A stretch of DNA of 64,000 bases from Lysobacter sp. S4-A87 (GCF_022637455.1 NZ_CP093341.1:1612001-1676000); one strand, 5' to 3'; positions 16,329-25,325 are shown, counted from the stretch's first letter. Notes: generated from the letters alone by a model not told the origin. Made by a program: numbers and translations.

Positions 16329-17285
16329 TCAGCCTCCCACGCGCGGCGGCAGCGGCGCGGCAGGCGCGCGCACCTGCTGGCGATCGAGCGCTTCCTTGGC
16401 CAGCTCGGCGATACCCGCCAGCGAGCCGATCACGCCCGCAGACTCCATCGGCATCATCACGAACTTCTGGTTCGGCGCTTCGGCCAGCGCCTTGAATGCT
16501 TCGATGTACTTCTGCGCGACGAAGTAGTTGATCGCCTGCACGTTGCCCTGTGCGATCGCAGTGGAGACCATCTCGGTCGCCTTGGCTTCGGCCTGGGCCA
16601 GGCGCTCGCGCGCTTCGGCTTCGCGGAATGCCGCTTCCTTGTTGCCTTCGGCCTCCAGGATCACCGACTGCTTCTCGCCCTCGGCCTTGAGGATCGCGGC
16701 CTGGCGGAAGCCTTCGGCTTCGAGGATGTTGGCGCGCTTCTCGCGTTCGGCCTTCATCTGCCTTGCCATCGAATCGACCAGGTCGCGGGGCGGCTGGATG
16801 TCCTTGAGCTCGATGCGGTTGACCTTCAGGCCCCACGGATGGGTGGCCGCGTCTACGGCGACCAGCACCTTGGTGTTGATCTCGTCGCGCTTGGACAGCG
16901 ACTCGTCCAGGTCCATCGAACCGATCGCGGTGCGGATGTTGGTCATCACCAGGTTGAGGATGGCGATCTCCAGCGTCGCCACTTCATAGGCGGCCTTGGC
17001 GGCGTCGAGCACCTGGAAATAGACCACGCCGTCGACCTTCACCACGGCGTTGTCCTTGGTGATCACGTCCTGGCTGGGGACGTCCATCACCTGCTCCATC
17101 ATGTTGATCTTGCGACCGACGCCGTAGACGATCGGAATCAGGAAGTGCAGTCCCGGGTCCATCGTGTGGGTGTACTTGCCGAACCGCTCGACGGTCCATT
17201 CATAGCCCTGCGGCACCATCCGCACGGTCTTGAACAGCACCACCACACCCGCCAGCAACAGCACCACGGCCAGAATCGAGCCCAT
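16329..17285 (-). CDS. qmcA: QmcA-type SPFH/stomatin-domain membrane protein
   Basis: This 318-residue protein has one N-terminal membrane helix (residues 2-20), an SPFH domain (about 20-195: VPQGYEWTVERFGKYTHTMDPGLHFLIP) and an Ala/Glu-rich coiled coil (about 195-255). It ends with a conserved region containing YFVAQKYIEAFKALAEAPNQKFVMMP. Such proteins oligomerise on the inner membrane, interact with FtsH-type proteases and organise membrane microdomains. GGGAGGGG sits close before the ATG at 17285. It forms an operon with nfeD. Confidence 0.9.
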   Translation of the reverse strand: MGSILAVVLLLAGVVVLFKTVRMVPQGYEWTVERFGKYTHTMDPGLHFLIPIVYGVGRKINMMEQVMDVPSQDVITKDNAVVKVDGVVYFQVLDAAKAAYEVATLEIAILNLVMTNIRTAIGSMDLDESLSKRDEINTKVLVAVDAATHPWGLKVNRIELKDIQPPRDLVDSMARQMKAEREKRANILEAEGFRQAAILKAEGEKQSVILEAEGNKEAAFREAEARERLAQAEAKATEMVSTAIAQGNVQAINYFVAQKYIEAFKALAEAPNQKFVMMPMESAGVIGSLAGIAELAKEALDRQQVRAPAAPLPPRVGG

Positions 17286-17395
17286 GCTTTCCCCTCCCTG
17301 TCGATGGGCCGAGTATAGGCCCACAGCCCCGGGCCAAGAGGTCGGCGGCGACCGGCTGCGACGGTTTGGCCGGTAGCTGCATCCAGACCAGTGAC

Positions 17396-18064
17396 ATGCC
17401 ACTGAACCCCTATCCCACCAGCGCCAGCGCGACCGCCACCGCCACTGCGCCCCCGGCGGCGGCTGGCCCACGCAGCAGTTTCGCCATCGATGTGCCCGAT
17501 GCGCTGCTGGCGCGGGCGCGGGCCGGCGACCGCCCGGCGTTCGAGCAGATCTACCGCTGGTTCGAGCGCCCGGTGTTCAACCTGGCGCTGCGGATCCTCG
17601 GCGGCGGTCACGCGGGCGATCGCGACGAGGCGTCGGAAGTGCTGCAGGAAACCATGCTCAAGGTCTACGGCAAGCTCGGCGAGTTCCGCGGCAACGGCAG
17701 TCCGTTCTGGGGCTGGCTGCGGCAGATCGCGGTCAACGAGGCGCTGATGCGGTTGCGCAGCCAGCGCCGGCACCTCCACGACGTGCCACTGGAAGGCGAT
17801 GACCTGGTGATGGACCCGGGCCCACTGCCGACCGCGGCGGCCGACGCCGCGGCACTGGGACGCGCCCTCGCCCGCTTGCCCACCACCACCCGCAGCGTGC
17901 TCTGGCTTTACCACGCCGAGGGCTACACGCACGAAGAGATCGCGGCGCTGATGCAACGCACGCCGAGCTTCTCCAAATCGCAGCTGGCACGCGGCGGTCG
18001 CCGCCTGCGTGAACTGCTCGAACCCGATCAAAGTGGAATGAACCAGGAGAAGGCACATGCCTGA
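17396..18064 (+). CDS. ECF-type RNA polymerase sigma factor
   Basis: This 222-residue protein has a low-complexity Ala/Thr lead, sigma2 at about residues 38-110 (FEQIYRWFERPVFNLALRIL, DEASEVLQETMLKVY) and sigma4 at about 150-212 (LPTTTRSVLWLYHAEGYTHEEIAALM). The ATG at 17396 was preferred over an upstream TTG. Its 3' end overlaps the next gene, an anti-sigma-like membrane protein, by eight bases, so sigma and anti-sigma are made together. A third gene in the run encodes a PDZ protein, suggesting a cell-envelope stress circuit in which protein misfolding is sensed in the periplasm. Confidence 0.88.
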   Translation: MPLNPYPTSASATATATAPPAAAGPRSSFAIDVPDALLARARAGDRPAFEQIYRWFERPVFNLALRILGGGHAGDRDEASEVLQETMLKVYGKLGEFRGNGSPFWGWLRQIAVNEALMRLRSQRRHLHDVPLEGDDLVMDPGPLPTAAADAAALGRALARLPTTTRSVLWLYHAEGYTHEEIAALMQRTPSFSKSQLARGGRRLRELLEPDQSGMNQEKAHA

Positions 18065-18965
18065 CACCGACCGCCCCCGCATCGCGACGCCTGGTGACTG
18101 GAACCAGGCCTTTGCCGCACTGCCGCTGGAATCGCCCGGCAACGATGGCTGGCAGCGACTGACGCGCGCGCTGGATGACGCCGCCACCGGCCCCGCCGTG
18201 CATTCGGCTGCGCGTCCGCACACCGCTGCTCGCCGACGTGCGCGCTGGCCGGTGTGGCTGGCCGTGGCTGCGGCCGTGTCGGCAGTGGCATTGATCCCGC
18301 TGCTGCGCCAGGGCGAAGCACCGGTGCAATCCGGCGCGACCCGCGTCGCCGACGACACCACGCACGCGCCGTCGCCTTCGAGGTCCGCACCGACGCCGGC
18401 AGCAAGCGATGCGCCGTCGGTGATCGCGCCTTCGGCCACCTCGCCGGCCGTGGTCGCAACGACGAAGGCACCAGAGCGCACCGCGGCGCGGCGCAAGCCG
18501 GTAGGCATGCCGACGCGCAAGCCGGCACCGGTGGCATCGCCGCTCCCCGCACGCAGTGACAACGGCACCCGCGTCGCCGATGCCGGCACCACGCCGCCGG
18601 CACCCGCGATTGCAGCCGGGCAGGACACCGCGACGACGGCGCCGTCGGCCACCTCGCTCGCCGACGGTGCCGTGGCGATCCAGGCGCTGCAGACCGAATC
18701 GGCGCAACTGGAAGCGCTGGTGACCCTCGCCCGCGACGAACGCGTCTCTTCGGCGAGCGGCGCTGCACTGGGCGTCGAGCTGGACGAGCGCATCGGCCGC
18801 ATCGATGCGTCGTTGTCGCAGCCGGGACTGGCCGACAGCGATCGCGTCGGCCTGTGGCAGCAGCGCGTCGAGGCCATGCGCGAGCTGGCCGGCATCGAAA
18901 CCACCCAGCGCTGGCTGGTCACCCGTGGCGAGCGCTACGACGGTGCCCTGGTCAACGTCGACTGA
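18057..18965 (+). CDS. single-pass membrane protein, probable anti-sigma factor
   Basis: This 302-residue protein has a cytosolic N-terminal segment of about 60 residues, one membrane helix at about 64-83 (flanked by RRRARW), a long Ala/Pro/Thr-rich periplasmic linker (about 90-210) and a helical C-terminal domain (about 215-302). Topology and position directly after an ECF sigma gene (eight-base overlap) are those of an anti-sigma factor. The N-terminal part lacks a clear zinc HxxxCxxC motif, so the assignment rests mainly on context. Confidence 0.65.
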   Translation: MPDTDRPRIATPGDWNQAFAALPLESPGNDGWQRLTRALDDAATGPAVHSAARPHTAARRRARWPVWLAVAAAVSAVALIPLLRQGEAPVQSGATRVADDTTHAPSPSRSAPTPAASDAPSVIAPSATSPAVVATTKAPERTAARRKPVGMPTRKPAPVASPLPARSDNGTRVADAGTTPPAPAIAAGQDTATTAPSATSLADGAVAIQALQTESAQLEALVTLARDERVSSASGAALGVELDERIGRIDASLSQPGLADSDRVGLWQQRVEAMRELAGIETTQRWLVTRGERYDGALVNVD

Positions 18966-18994
18966 TCTTTCCTTCCATTGCAGGACCCCAGGCC

Positions 18995-20209
18995 ATGACC
19001 TCCAACCATTCCGCGACACCCCGGTCCAGCAAACGCGCGGGCGCACCGGCGAAGAAACTTCCCAGGGTGACCCTGCTGGCGGCATCGATCGGCTTGCTGT
19101 TCGCGTTCGTCGCCGCCGCCCAGACCGCGACCACCACCACGGCCGACGCCAGCAAGGCGCGCGAGCTGGCGGCAGCACGCGAGGATCTCAGGCAGGCCGC
19201 CAAGCGCGTGGCCGAACTCTCCGGTGAATTCGACGTCGCCAGGCAGATGGCCTACGAGCGCCGATTCGAGCAGCGCCCGGTGATCGGGGTCGTGCTGGCA
19301 CCGGAGACGAAGTCAGGCGTGCGCATCGCCGCCGTCACGCCCGACAGCGCGGCGTCCAAGGCCGGACTGCGCAGTGGCGATCTGCTGACCACCATCAATG
19401 GCAAGGCGCTCGTCGGCAAGGACAGCGAGCAGCGCCTGGCGAGCGCTCGCGAACAGCTGGGCGACCTGGACACGATGTCGGCGGTGACGATCGGCTACGA
19501 GCGCGGCGGCAAGACCGCGTCGGCCAAAGTCACGCCGCAGATCGGCGAGCGCGTGTGGATCATGCGCGACGGCACCGGCGCCCAGTTCACCGGCCGCGGC
19601 GAATCCATGGAGGACACCATCGTCTGGTCGGCGGCGCGCGACGGCGCCCAGCCGCGGCCCTTGCCTATCGTCTCGCCGGAAGTGCGCACCGAGATCGTCC
19701 GGCTCGGCCCGATGGGCGACTGCAAAGGCGACGACTGCCGCCTGCCGATGCTGGCCGAAGCCTTCCGCTGGAGCGGCCTGAACCTGGCCACGGTCGACGG
19801 CCAGCTGGGCCGCTACTTCGGCACCGACCACGGCGTGCTGGTGGTCAGCACCGGACCGGAGCTGGCTGGCCTGCAGGCCGGCGACGTGATCCAGCGCATC
19901 GACGGCAAGGACGTCAGGACACCGCGCGAAGCGATGATGGCGTTGCGCGACAAGCCGGCCGACAGCAAGGTCGGCGTGACCTACCTGCGAGACCGCAAGA
20001 GTGCATCGGCGCAGATCACCGTGCCCAAGACCGCGATGTTGCGCCTGCCAGTACCGCCGGCCCCGCCGGCACCACCGAAGCCGCCGATCGCACCCAAGGC
20101 GCCCGCGGCTCCCGCGCCGCCGGCACCACCACAAGCCCTGGAAATGCCGGCACCGCCCGCACCGCCCGTGGCACCTGCACCACCGACACCACCCCTCTCG
20201 GTGCTCTGA
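18995..20209 (+). CDS. exported protein with two PDZ domains and proline-rich tail
   Basis: This 404-residue protein begins with a signal or anchor sequence (about residues 24-43), then a helical segment (about 52-75). A PDZ domain follows (about 88-165: IGVVLAPETKSGVRIAAVTPDSAASKAGLRSGDLLTTING) and a second PDZ (about 255-350: DHGVLVVSTGPELAGLQAGDVIQRIDGKDV). The C-terminal 50 residues are almost only Pro, Ala and Lys. There is no protease domain, so it is likely a substrate or adaptor sensor. It lies 29 bases after the anti-sigma-like gene. The tail resembles collagen- or TonB-like PPA repeats and might span the periplasm. The domain calls are good; the role is inferred. Confidence 0.75.
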   Translation: MTSNHSATPRSSKRAGAPAKKLPRVTLLAASIGLLFAFVAAAQTATTTTADASKARELAAAREDLRQAAKRVAELSGEFDVARQMAYERRFEQRPVIGVVLAPETKSGVRIAAVTPDSAASKAGLRSGDLLTTINGKALVGKDSEQRLASAREQLGDLDTMSAVTIGYERGGKTASAKVTPQIGERVWIMRDGTGAQFTGRGESMEDTIVWSAARDGAQPRPLPIVSPEVRTEIVRLGPMGDCKGDDCRLPMLAEAFRWSGLNLATVDGQLGRYFGTDHGVLVVSTGPELAGLQAGDVIQRIDGKDVRTPREAMMALRDKPADSKVGVTYLRDRKSASAQITVPKTAMLRLPVPPAPPAPPKPPIAPKAPAAPAPPAPPQALEMPAPPAPPVAPAPPTPPLSVL

Positions 20210-20210
20210 A

Positions 20211-20242
20211 AAAGAAGACGGCGCCACACGGGCGCCGTCTTT
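20211..20242. terminator. bidirectional Rho-independent terminator
   Basis: AAGACGGCGCC (20215-20225) pairs with GGCGCCGTCTT (20231-20241). On the plus strand it follows the PDZ gene; on the minus strand a U-rich run (from A-rich 20209-20216) ends the DUF6607 transcript. Confidence 0.85.
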
Positions 20243-20266
20243 CCGGAGAGGCTCAACAAGAGCGCA

Positions 20267-21208
20267 TCACATCGACGCCGGCTCGACCCACTTGTTGAAC
20301 ACCGCATCGATCTTCGCATCGCCGACCTTCTTGCCCTCCTCCAGCTGGGAAGCCTGCTCGAACAGCGGCATGATCATCGCCATCCCGTCGATCTTCGTCT
20401 TCAGGTGCACTCCCGGCGCCTTGCCGAGGAAACCGTCCCAGCGAGCGCGAACCTTCGCCCAGTAACCCCTGGTCGCATCCCAGTACTTGTAGGCCGGAGC
20501 GAAATCGACCTCCGTCGTCTTCTGGTAGTCATTGAAACCGAACTCACGGGCCAGCTCGACCTGCGAACCGTCAGGCTTGCGCAACACCTTGGTGTTGAAC
20601 TGCTCGTGCGTCCAACCCATCGGCGTGAGCGTATGGCGATTGACCGCACTGATGGCGTTGTAGTCGCTGCGCTTGGTGTACTCGCGACGCGGCAGCGGAC
20701 GCCAGCTCAGGTCACTCGTCCAGGTCGCCACACCATTGTCGTACGTCCAAGCGCCAGTGCCGCAGTAGCGCGGCGCATCGCTGACCTCGTACACGCACTG
20801 GGTCCAGGCACCACGCGTCAGCCCGGCCGCGACCGGACGCACCTGCCAGGTCTGGTCGGCGGTGAACTCGAAGCGGGTGGCCGCTTCATACGTCCAGTCC
20901 TGGCGCCAGTGCTTGGTCACGTGACCGCTCTTCTCGTCCACCAGGATGTGCTGCAACACGACCTTGGTCGGCGTGTCCTCGACCACGATCACGACCTCGT
21001 TGCCGCCGCTGCGCATCGCCGGATGACGCTCGTAACCCGGCTGCAGCAGCACGGTTTCATCGAAGGCGAAGTCGACGATGTACTCGCCCTTCATCGCCAG
21101 GATCGAAGCGCGGTCGCGGGCGGCATCGGTTGTGGCGGGTGCGGCGACGGCCTGCACCGGCACGACGGAAAGTAGGGAAAGCAGAAGCAGGTGCGGGCGC
21201 ATGTTCAT
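20267..21208 (-). CDS. DUF6607-type exported protein of the haem/TonB locus
   Basis: This 313-residue protein has a signal peptide (MNMRPHLLLLSLLSVVP, cleavage near AVAA-PA) and one large domain rich in Trp and Tyr: KGEYIVDFAFDETVLLQPGY, HWRQDWTYEAATRFEF, WTYDNGVATWTSDLSWRPLPRREYTKR. It resembles the family of xanthomonad and other gammaproteobacterial exported proteins encoded beside haem-type TonB receptors; I believe this is DUF6607. The function is unknown. It lies 49 bases after the receptor gene, in the same Fur-controlled unit, so a periplasmic role in haem handling is plausible. Confidence 0.75.
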   Translation of the reverse strand: MNMRPHLLLLSLLSVVPVQAVAAPATTDAARDRASILAMKGEYIVDFAFDETVLLQPGYERHPAMRSGGNEVVIVVEDTPTKVVLQHILVDEKSGHVTKHWRQDWTYEAATRFEFTADQTWQVRPVAAGLTRGAWTQCVYEVSDAPRYCGTGAWTYDNGVATWTSDLSWRPLPRREYTKRSDYNAISAVNRHTLTPMGWTHEQFNTKVLRKPDGSQVELAREFGFNDYQKTTEVDFAPAYKYWDATRGYWAKVRARWDGFLGKAPGVHLKTKIDGMAMIMPLFEQASQLEEGKKVGDAKIDAVFNKWVEPASM

Positions 21209-21257
21209 GGCTGGCTCTTGGTGACGATGAATGGAATTGGGGCGAAGGCTGGCTGCA

Positions 21258-23552
21258 TCACCAGCTCACGCTCAGGCTGACGCCGACGTTGCGGCCGGGG
21301 CTGGTGTACCTGTCGAGCACGGTGCTGGTGGCCGACTGGATGCCGGCGATGGTCCCCGTCTCCCAGTACTTGCGGTCGGCGAGGTTGAACACGCCGGCGT
21401 TGAACTCCGCGCCCGGTGCAAATGCCCAGTGGCCGAGCAGGTCGAACACGCCATAGCCCGGGGTTTCGAATCGACCGGCGACCGGCAGCTCGTCGTCGCG
21501 ACCGGCGAATCGGCCCGCCAGTTCGACGCCCCAGGTGTCGCGGTCGTAGGCGATGCCCAGCGATGCCCGCAGCGGATCGACCGAATCCAACGGGATGCCG
21601 GTGTCGCGGTCCTCGCCCTTCGACCAGGCCGCCGATCCACGCAACGACCACCCCGCGAGCCCCTCGGCCAGCGCGCCCAGGTCGACGCCGGCGCGTGCTT
21701 CGGCGCCATGGATCTCGGCGTTGGCGATGTTCTGCGACTGGAACACGATCAGCCCCTGCGCATTCGTGCCGGTGTCGCGCAACGACTCGATGAAGTCGTC
21801 GTAGCGGTTGTAGTAGGTGGAGAACTCCGCGAACACGGCCTCATTGGAGAAGCGCACGCCGAACTCGACGCCGTCGCTGGTTTCCGGCTTGAGGTCCGGG
21901 TTGGGAATGGCGGTGTAGCCGAACTGCAGGTTGGTGAAGCCCAGGTTGACGTCGTTGTACGGCGGTGCGCGGAAACCGGGCTGGTAACCGCCGAACACGG
22001 ACCAGTCCCGGGTGAAGTGCCAGACCGCGCCGAGCTTGGGCGAGACGCTGGTTTCGGTCATGTCGACCACCGCCAGGCCCGGGTTGTCGGCGGCGTAGAT
22101 CGGATCGATCTCGGAGTCGAGGTCGAAGTGGTCCACGCGCAGTGCCGGGATCAGGCGGAAGTCGCCATCGGCGAAGGAGATCTCGTCCTGGACGTAGAGC
22201 GCGGTCTGGGTGGTGGTGCTGGTCGGGAAGTCGCGGACCGGAAACACGTCGGGCAGTATCGAGTTGCTGATTGCGCCGGTGGTCAGGTTGATGGAGCGGC
22301 CGTCGCGCTTCTGCTTGAAGTCGGTGTAGGTGTACTCGAAGCCGTAGGTCAGGCTGTGCTCGACGCTGCCAGTGGCGAAATCCTTGTGCAGCACCGCTTC
22401 GGCGCCGACCAGGCGCTGGTCGAAGTTGAACTCGCGTTCGCGGCGGGTCGGATTGGTCACGCGGCCGGTGCTGCTGACGGTCTCGCGCAGCTCGTATGTC
22501 TTCTGCGTGGTCTCGCTGTCCTGGCGATAGACCTGCCACTGCAGCGAATCGACGAGCGCCGAATCGATCGAATCGACTTCATGCGCGAACGAGACGCGCG
22601 CGCGCGTCTGCTTGTCGTCACCGACCAGCGACGTGGTACGGGTCCGCGGGGTGGTCGGCGGCGATCCCGGCGGCAGCGCTGCCAGCACGCGCGAGCTCAG
22701 CACGTCGGTGTCGACCTGGTCTTCGTTGCCTTCGACGGTCAGCTTGAAGCGCTGGTTTCCGCTCGGTGCGAACACCAGCTTGGCCAACAGACTGCGGCCG
22801 TCGTAATCCTGCGGGTTGGCAGCGGTGCGGCTGGCGCCCTCGCTGCGGTCCTCGCCCATGTTTTCCGTTTCCTGGCCCTGGTGGTGGTTGAGCGCGACCA
22901 GTCCCGACCAGCGATCACCGCCGAAGGCAGCGGTTGCGGCGCCGAACAGACCATCGTCGGCGCCCTCGTAACCAAGCTTGAAACCAAAGTAGGCGTCCTT
23001 GCCCGCCTCCAGGTAATCGGAGGGATCCTTGGTTGCGAACGCGACCACGCCGCCCAGTGCGTCGGAGCCATAGAGCGCGCTGCCCGGGCCACGGACCACT
23101 TCGACGCGCTTGAGCGTGTCGAGGTCGACGAAGTTGCGGTTGGCGGTGGAGAAGCTGCCGATCGTGAAAGCGTCCGGCACGGCGATGCCGTCGGTCTCGA
23201 TGCGCACGCGATTGCCGCCGAGCCCGCGGATGCGGATGTCGCCCAGGCCGAAGCGGCCGGTGCCGGTGGTGACGGTGATGGCCGGCTCGTAGCGGAACAG
23301 GTCCTTGAGGTCGCGCACCAGCTCGCGATCCATCTGCTCGCGGTCGATGGCGGTGACCACCGATGGCACGTCGTCGAGCGCGCGCTCGGTGCGTGTCGCG
23401 CTGACGACGATGCGGTCGAATTCGGTGGCGGCGCCGGCGACGGCCGCACCGGTCGTCGATTGCGAATCGCCCGTGGCGCTGTCGGCGGCACGGGCGTGGG
23501 CTGGCAGCGCCAGCATCAGGGCAACGGCGAGGGTACTGGGAACGGGATGCAT
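21258..23552 (-). CDS. TonB-dependent haem/haemoglobin-type outer-membrane receptor
   Basis: This 764-residue protein has a signal peptide (residues 1-22), a TonB-box-like IVVSATRTE, and a plug domain (about 60-175) with IRGLGGNRVRIETDGI and VEVVRGPGSALYGSDALGGVV, followed by a 22-stranded barrel. The barrel contains the haem receptor hallmarks FRAP (about residue 526) and NPDL (about 549) in the segment GYQPGFRAPPYND to IPNPDLKPETSDG. It ends in the aromatic VSLSVSW needed for outer-membrane assembly. It is preceded by hemP with a Fur-box promoter and followed by the DUF6607 gene, so iron-limited expression is expected. The start at 23552 opens the signal peptide directly. Confidence 0.92.
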   Translation of the reverse strand: MHPVPSTLAVALMLALPAHARAADSATGDSQSTTGAAVAGAATEFDRIVVSATRTERALDDVPSVVTAIDREQMDRELVRDLKDLFRYEPAITVTTGTGRFGLGDIRIRGLGGNRVRIETDGIAVPDAFTIGSFSTANRNFVDLDTLKRVEVVRGPGSALYGSDALGGVVAFATKDPSDYLEAGKDAYFGFKLGYEGADDGLFGAATAAFGGDRWSGLVALNHHQGQETENMGEDRSEGASRTAANPQDYDGRSLLAKLVFAPSGNQRFKLTVEGNEDQVDTDVLSSRVLAALPPGSPPTTPRTRTTSLVGDDKQTRARVSFAHEVDSIDSALVDSLQWQVYRQDSETTQKTYELRETVSSTGRVTNPTRREREFNFDQRLVGAEAVLHKDFATGSVEHSLTYGFEYTYTDFKQKRDGRSINLTTGAISNSILPDVFPVRDFPTSTTTQTALYVQDEISFADGDFRLIPALRVDHFDLDSEIDPIYAADNPGLAVVDMTETSVSPKLGAVWHFTRDWSVFGGYQPGFRAPPYNDVNLGFTNLQFGYTAIPNPDLKPETSDGVEFGVRFSNEAVFAEFSTYYNRYDDFIESLRDTGTNAQGLIVFQSQNIANAEIHGAEARAGVDLGALAEGLAGWSLRGSAAWSKGEDRDTGIPLDSVDPLRASLGIAYDRDTWGVELAGRFAGRDDELPVAGRFETPGYGVFDLLGHWAFAPGAEFNAGVFNLADRKYWETGTIAGIQSATSTVLDRYTSPGRNVGVSLSVSW

Positions 23553-23750
23553 GACGGGCTCGAGTGGATGTCGAGGCGTGCTGGCAGCCGTTCTTGCGGC
23601 GAGCTTGCGGGCCCTGGAGAGAGACGTTGAGTGGAGAGCGGCCGCCGTCCTGGCAGTCCGCCTTCGCGTTGCCACCCTCCCCAGGGCGGCACGCGGTCGA
23701 TCGGCGCGTCCGGAATTCCCGGGGCGCGCCGATCGGTGGGTTGGGTCGGG

Positions 23751-23972
23751 TTACTTGGTCAGGATCAGCTTGTCGTTGCGCGTATGGCGCAGGCGATAGA
23801 CCTCGTCGCCGTGGCGGATCAGCACTTCGCGGCCACCGCGCAGGAGGTCGTCGCTTTCGACCAGCGAGGCGGACAGGGTCAGGCCCGGAGCGGCCACGGC
23901 GAACGGCGGAGCGATGGACGCGGAATGTTCGGAACGTGGCTTGAGCTGCAGCAGCGGTTGGCGCAGAGACAT
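23751..23972 (-). CDS. hemP: haemin uptake protein HemP
   Basis: This 73-residue protein ends in the diagnostic YRLRHTRNDKLILTK; the central segment has a strand RGGREVLIRHGDE. HemP is a small protein encoded first in haem uptake operons, probably regulatory or accessory to receptor expression; the mechanism is not settled. It is the first gene of the locus, and its promoter overlaps a Fur-box-like sequence. There are about 200 bases between its stop and the receptor start. Confidence 0.9.
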   Translation of the reverse strand: MSLRQPLLQLKPRSEHSASIAPPFAVAAPGLTLSASLVESDDLLRGGREVLIRHGDEVYRLRHTRNDKLILTK

Positions 23973-24002
23973 GTTCGTGGCTCGGTCGGGGACTCGACAG
24001 TG

Positions 24003-24030
24003 ATGATAATGATTCTCATTACTGCGTCAA
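24003..24030 (-). promoter_or_regulatory. Fur-box promoter of hemP
   Basis: On the minus strand TTGACG (24025-24030) and TATCAT (24003-24008) are 16 bases apart. The 19-base window 24005-24023 matches the Fur consensus GATAATGATAATCATTATC at 15 of 19 positions and lies between and over the two hexamers, an ideal place for iron repression. Confidence 0.8.
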
Positions 24031-24054
24031 CACCCCCGCCCGGCCGCATGTCGG

Positions 24055-25026
24055 TCAGCGCACTGCGGCTTCCACTCGTTGCCAGTCGGATTCCTGCACG
24101 CGCTGCACCAGCTCCAGCGCCTCGAGGTTCTGCAGCAGCTGTTCCGGACGGCTCGCGCCGAGGATCACGCTCGACACGTGCGGATTGCGCAGGCACCAGG
24201 CGATGGCCAGCGGCGCGGGCGCCACGCCCAGCTCCGCAGCGAGGTCGACGAACCGGCGCGCACGCTCCACCCGCCCTTCGTTCTCGGCGCCCAGCACGGT
24301 GCGCTGCAGCCAGCCCAGGCCTTCCCTGCCCAGCCGCGCCTCGGTCGGGATGCCGGCGTTGTACTTGCCGGTCAGCACGCCCGATGCCAGTGGCGACCAG
24401 GTGGTCGTGCCGAGGCCAACCTCCGCGTACAGCGGCGCGTATTCGAGCTCGACCCGTTCGCGGTGCAGCAGGTTGTACTGCGGCTGTTCCATCGTCGGCG
24501 CGGCCAGGTGCTGGGCGCGGGCGATCTTGTGCGCCTCGCGGATCTGCGCCGCGGTCCATTCCGAGGTCCCCCAGTAGAGGACCTTGCCCTGGCTGACCAG
24601 CGCGTCCATGGCGCGCACGGTTTCCTCGATCGGCGTGTCCGGATCGGGGCGATGGCAGTAATAGAGGTCGAGGTAGTCCACGCGCAGGCGCTTGAGCGCG
24701 GCGTGGCAGGCATCGGTGACGTGCTTGCGCGACAGGCCCTTCTGGGTCGGCCGCGGCTCGGCGACGGCGCCGAAGAACACCTTGCTGGACACGCAGAAGC
24801 CGTCGCGCGGCAGGCGCAGGTCGGCGATCACGTCGCCCATCACCTTCTCCGCCTCGCCGTTGGCATAGGTCTCGGCGTTGTCGAAGAAGTTGATGCCGTT
24901 GTCCCAGGCGGCGGCGACCAGGTCGCGCGCGGTCGAGCGGCCGATCTGCGAGCCGAAGGTGAGCCAGGCACCGAATGACAGGGCCGACAGTTGCAGGCCG
25001 GAGGAACCGAGGCGGCGGTATTGCAT
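24055..25026 (-). CDS. aldo/keto reductase
   Basis: This 323-residue TIM-barrel oxidoreductase of the AKR superfamily has MQYRRLGSSGLQLSALSFGAW at the start, the catalytic Asp-Tyr pair in FFDNAETYANGEAE, Lys in VSSKVFFG and His in LYYCHRPD. The sequence around SSKVFF and the later NVSSVILGAS suggest similarity to the YghZ/Kv-beta-like group, which reduces carbonyls such as methylglyoxal with NADPH. It stands alone between the haem locus and the riboswitch leader. Substrate unknown. Confidence 0.9.
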   Translation of the reverse strand: MQYRRLGSSGLQLSALSFGAWLTFGSQIGRSTARDLVAAAWDNGINFFDNAETYANGEAEKVMGDVIADLRLPRDGFCVSSKVFFGAVAEPRPTQKGLSRKHVTDACHAALKRLRVDYLDLYYCHRPDPDTPIEETVRAMDALVSQGKVLYWGTSEWTAAQIREAHKIARAQHLAAPTMEQPQYNLLHRERVELEYAPLYAEVGLGTTTWSPLASGVLTGKYNAGIPTEARLGREGLGWLQRTVLGAENEGRVERARRFVDLAAELGVAPAPLAIAWCLRNPHVSSVILGASRPEQLLQNLEALELVQRVQESDWQRVEAAVR

Positions 25027-25075
25027 GGGGACTCCTGGGGGAACCTGGGGATCGGATCCGGGTGGCGTGATGGTC

Positions 25076-25108
25076 TCCGGGTGCGGCCTGCGGCCTTGCC
25101 CGGGCTAC
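25076..25108 (-). repeat. SMAG/REP-like palindromic repeat, copy 5 (variant)
   Basis: The arms are the same as in other copies, but the centre is GGCCTGCGGCC, as in copy 7, giving a 33-base version. It sits at the head of the riboswitch leader. Confidence 0.75.
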
Positions 25109-25154
25109 GCGGGGCGTTCAGTTTAGCGGCGTGCGCTCGCTGCTCAGGCATCTG

Positions 25155-25160
25155 TACAAT
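25155..25160 (+). promoter_or_regulatory. -10 box of the riboswitch transcript
   Basis: TACAAT is placed so that transcription would begin near 25167, just before the riboswitch. No good -35 box was recognised. Confidence 0.4.
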
Positions 25161-25164
25161 GCGC

Positions 25165-25325
25165 GCCATTCCCTCCTCCGGGGAGTAGCCCACCGGCGAC
25201 GTCTTCGACGATCCGCCGGGACCTGCGTCAACACACTTGGCCCAACGGCCATGGCGCAGGAGCGGCAGCCAGCCGGCCCCATGCCGGCGAGCGACCACGG
25301 GCAAGACCGAAGGCAGGCGTCGCGC
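25165..25325 (+). promoter_or_regulatory. yybP-ykoY (manganese) riboswitch
   Basis: The leader carries the family landmarks in order: GGGGAGTAGC at 25180-25189, a CGTCAACA segment near 25226-25234 and GCAAGACCGA at 25301-25310, with complementary ends near the 5' and 3' boundaries. In this class Mn2+ binding between the two docked helices turns on expression of exporters. The next gene is a GDT1/UPF0016 membrane protein, one of the known families under this riboswitch. The downstream expression platform could not be resolved. Confidence 0.85.

Noticed and set aside
21231-23630. 799-codon plus-strand frame opposite the haem receptor
   Set aside because: Codon use and composition are those of an antisense frame; the minus-strand gene has complete plug and barrel motifs.
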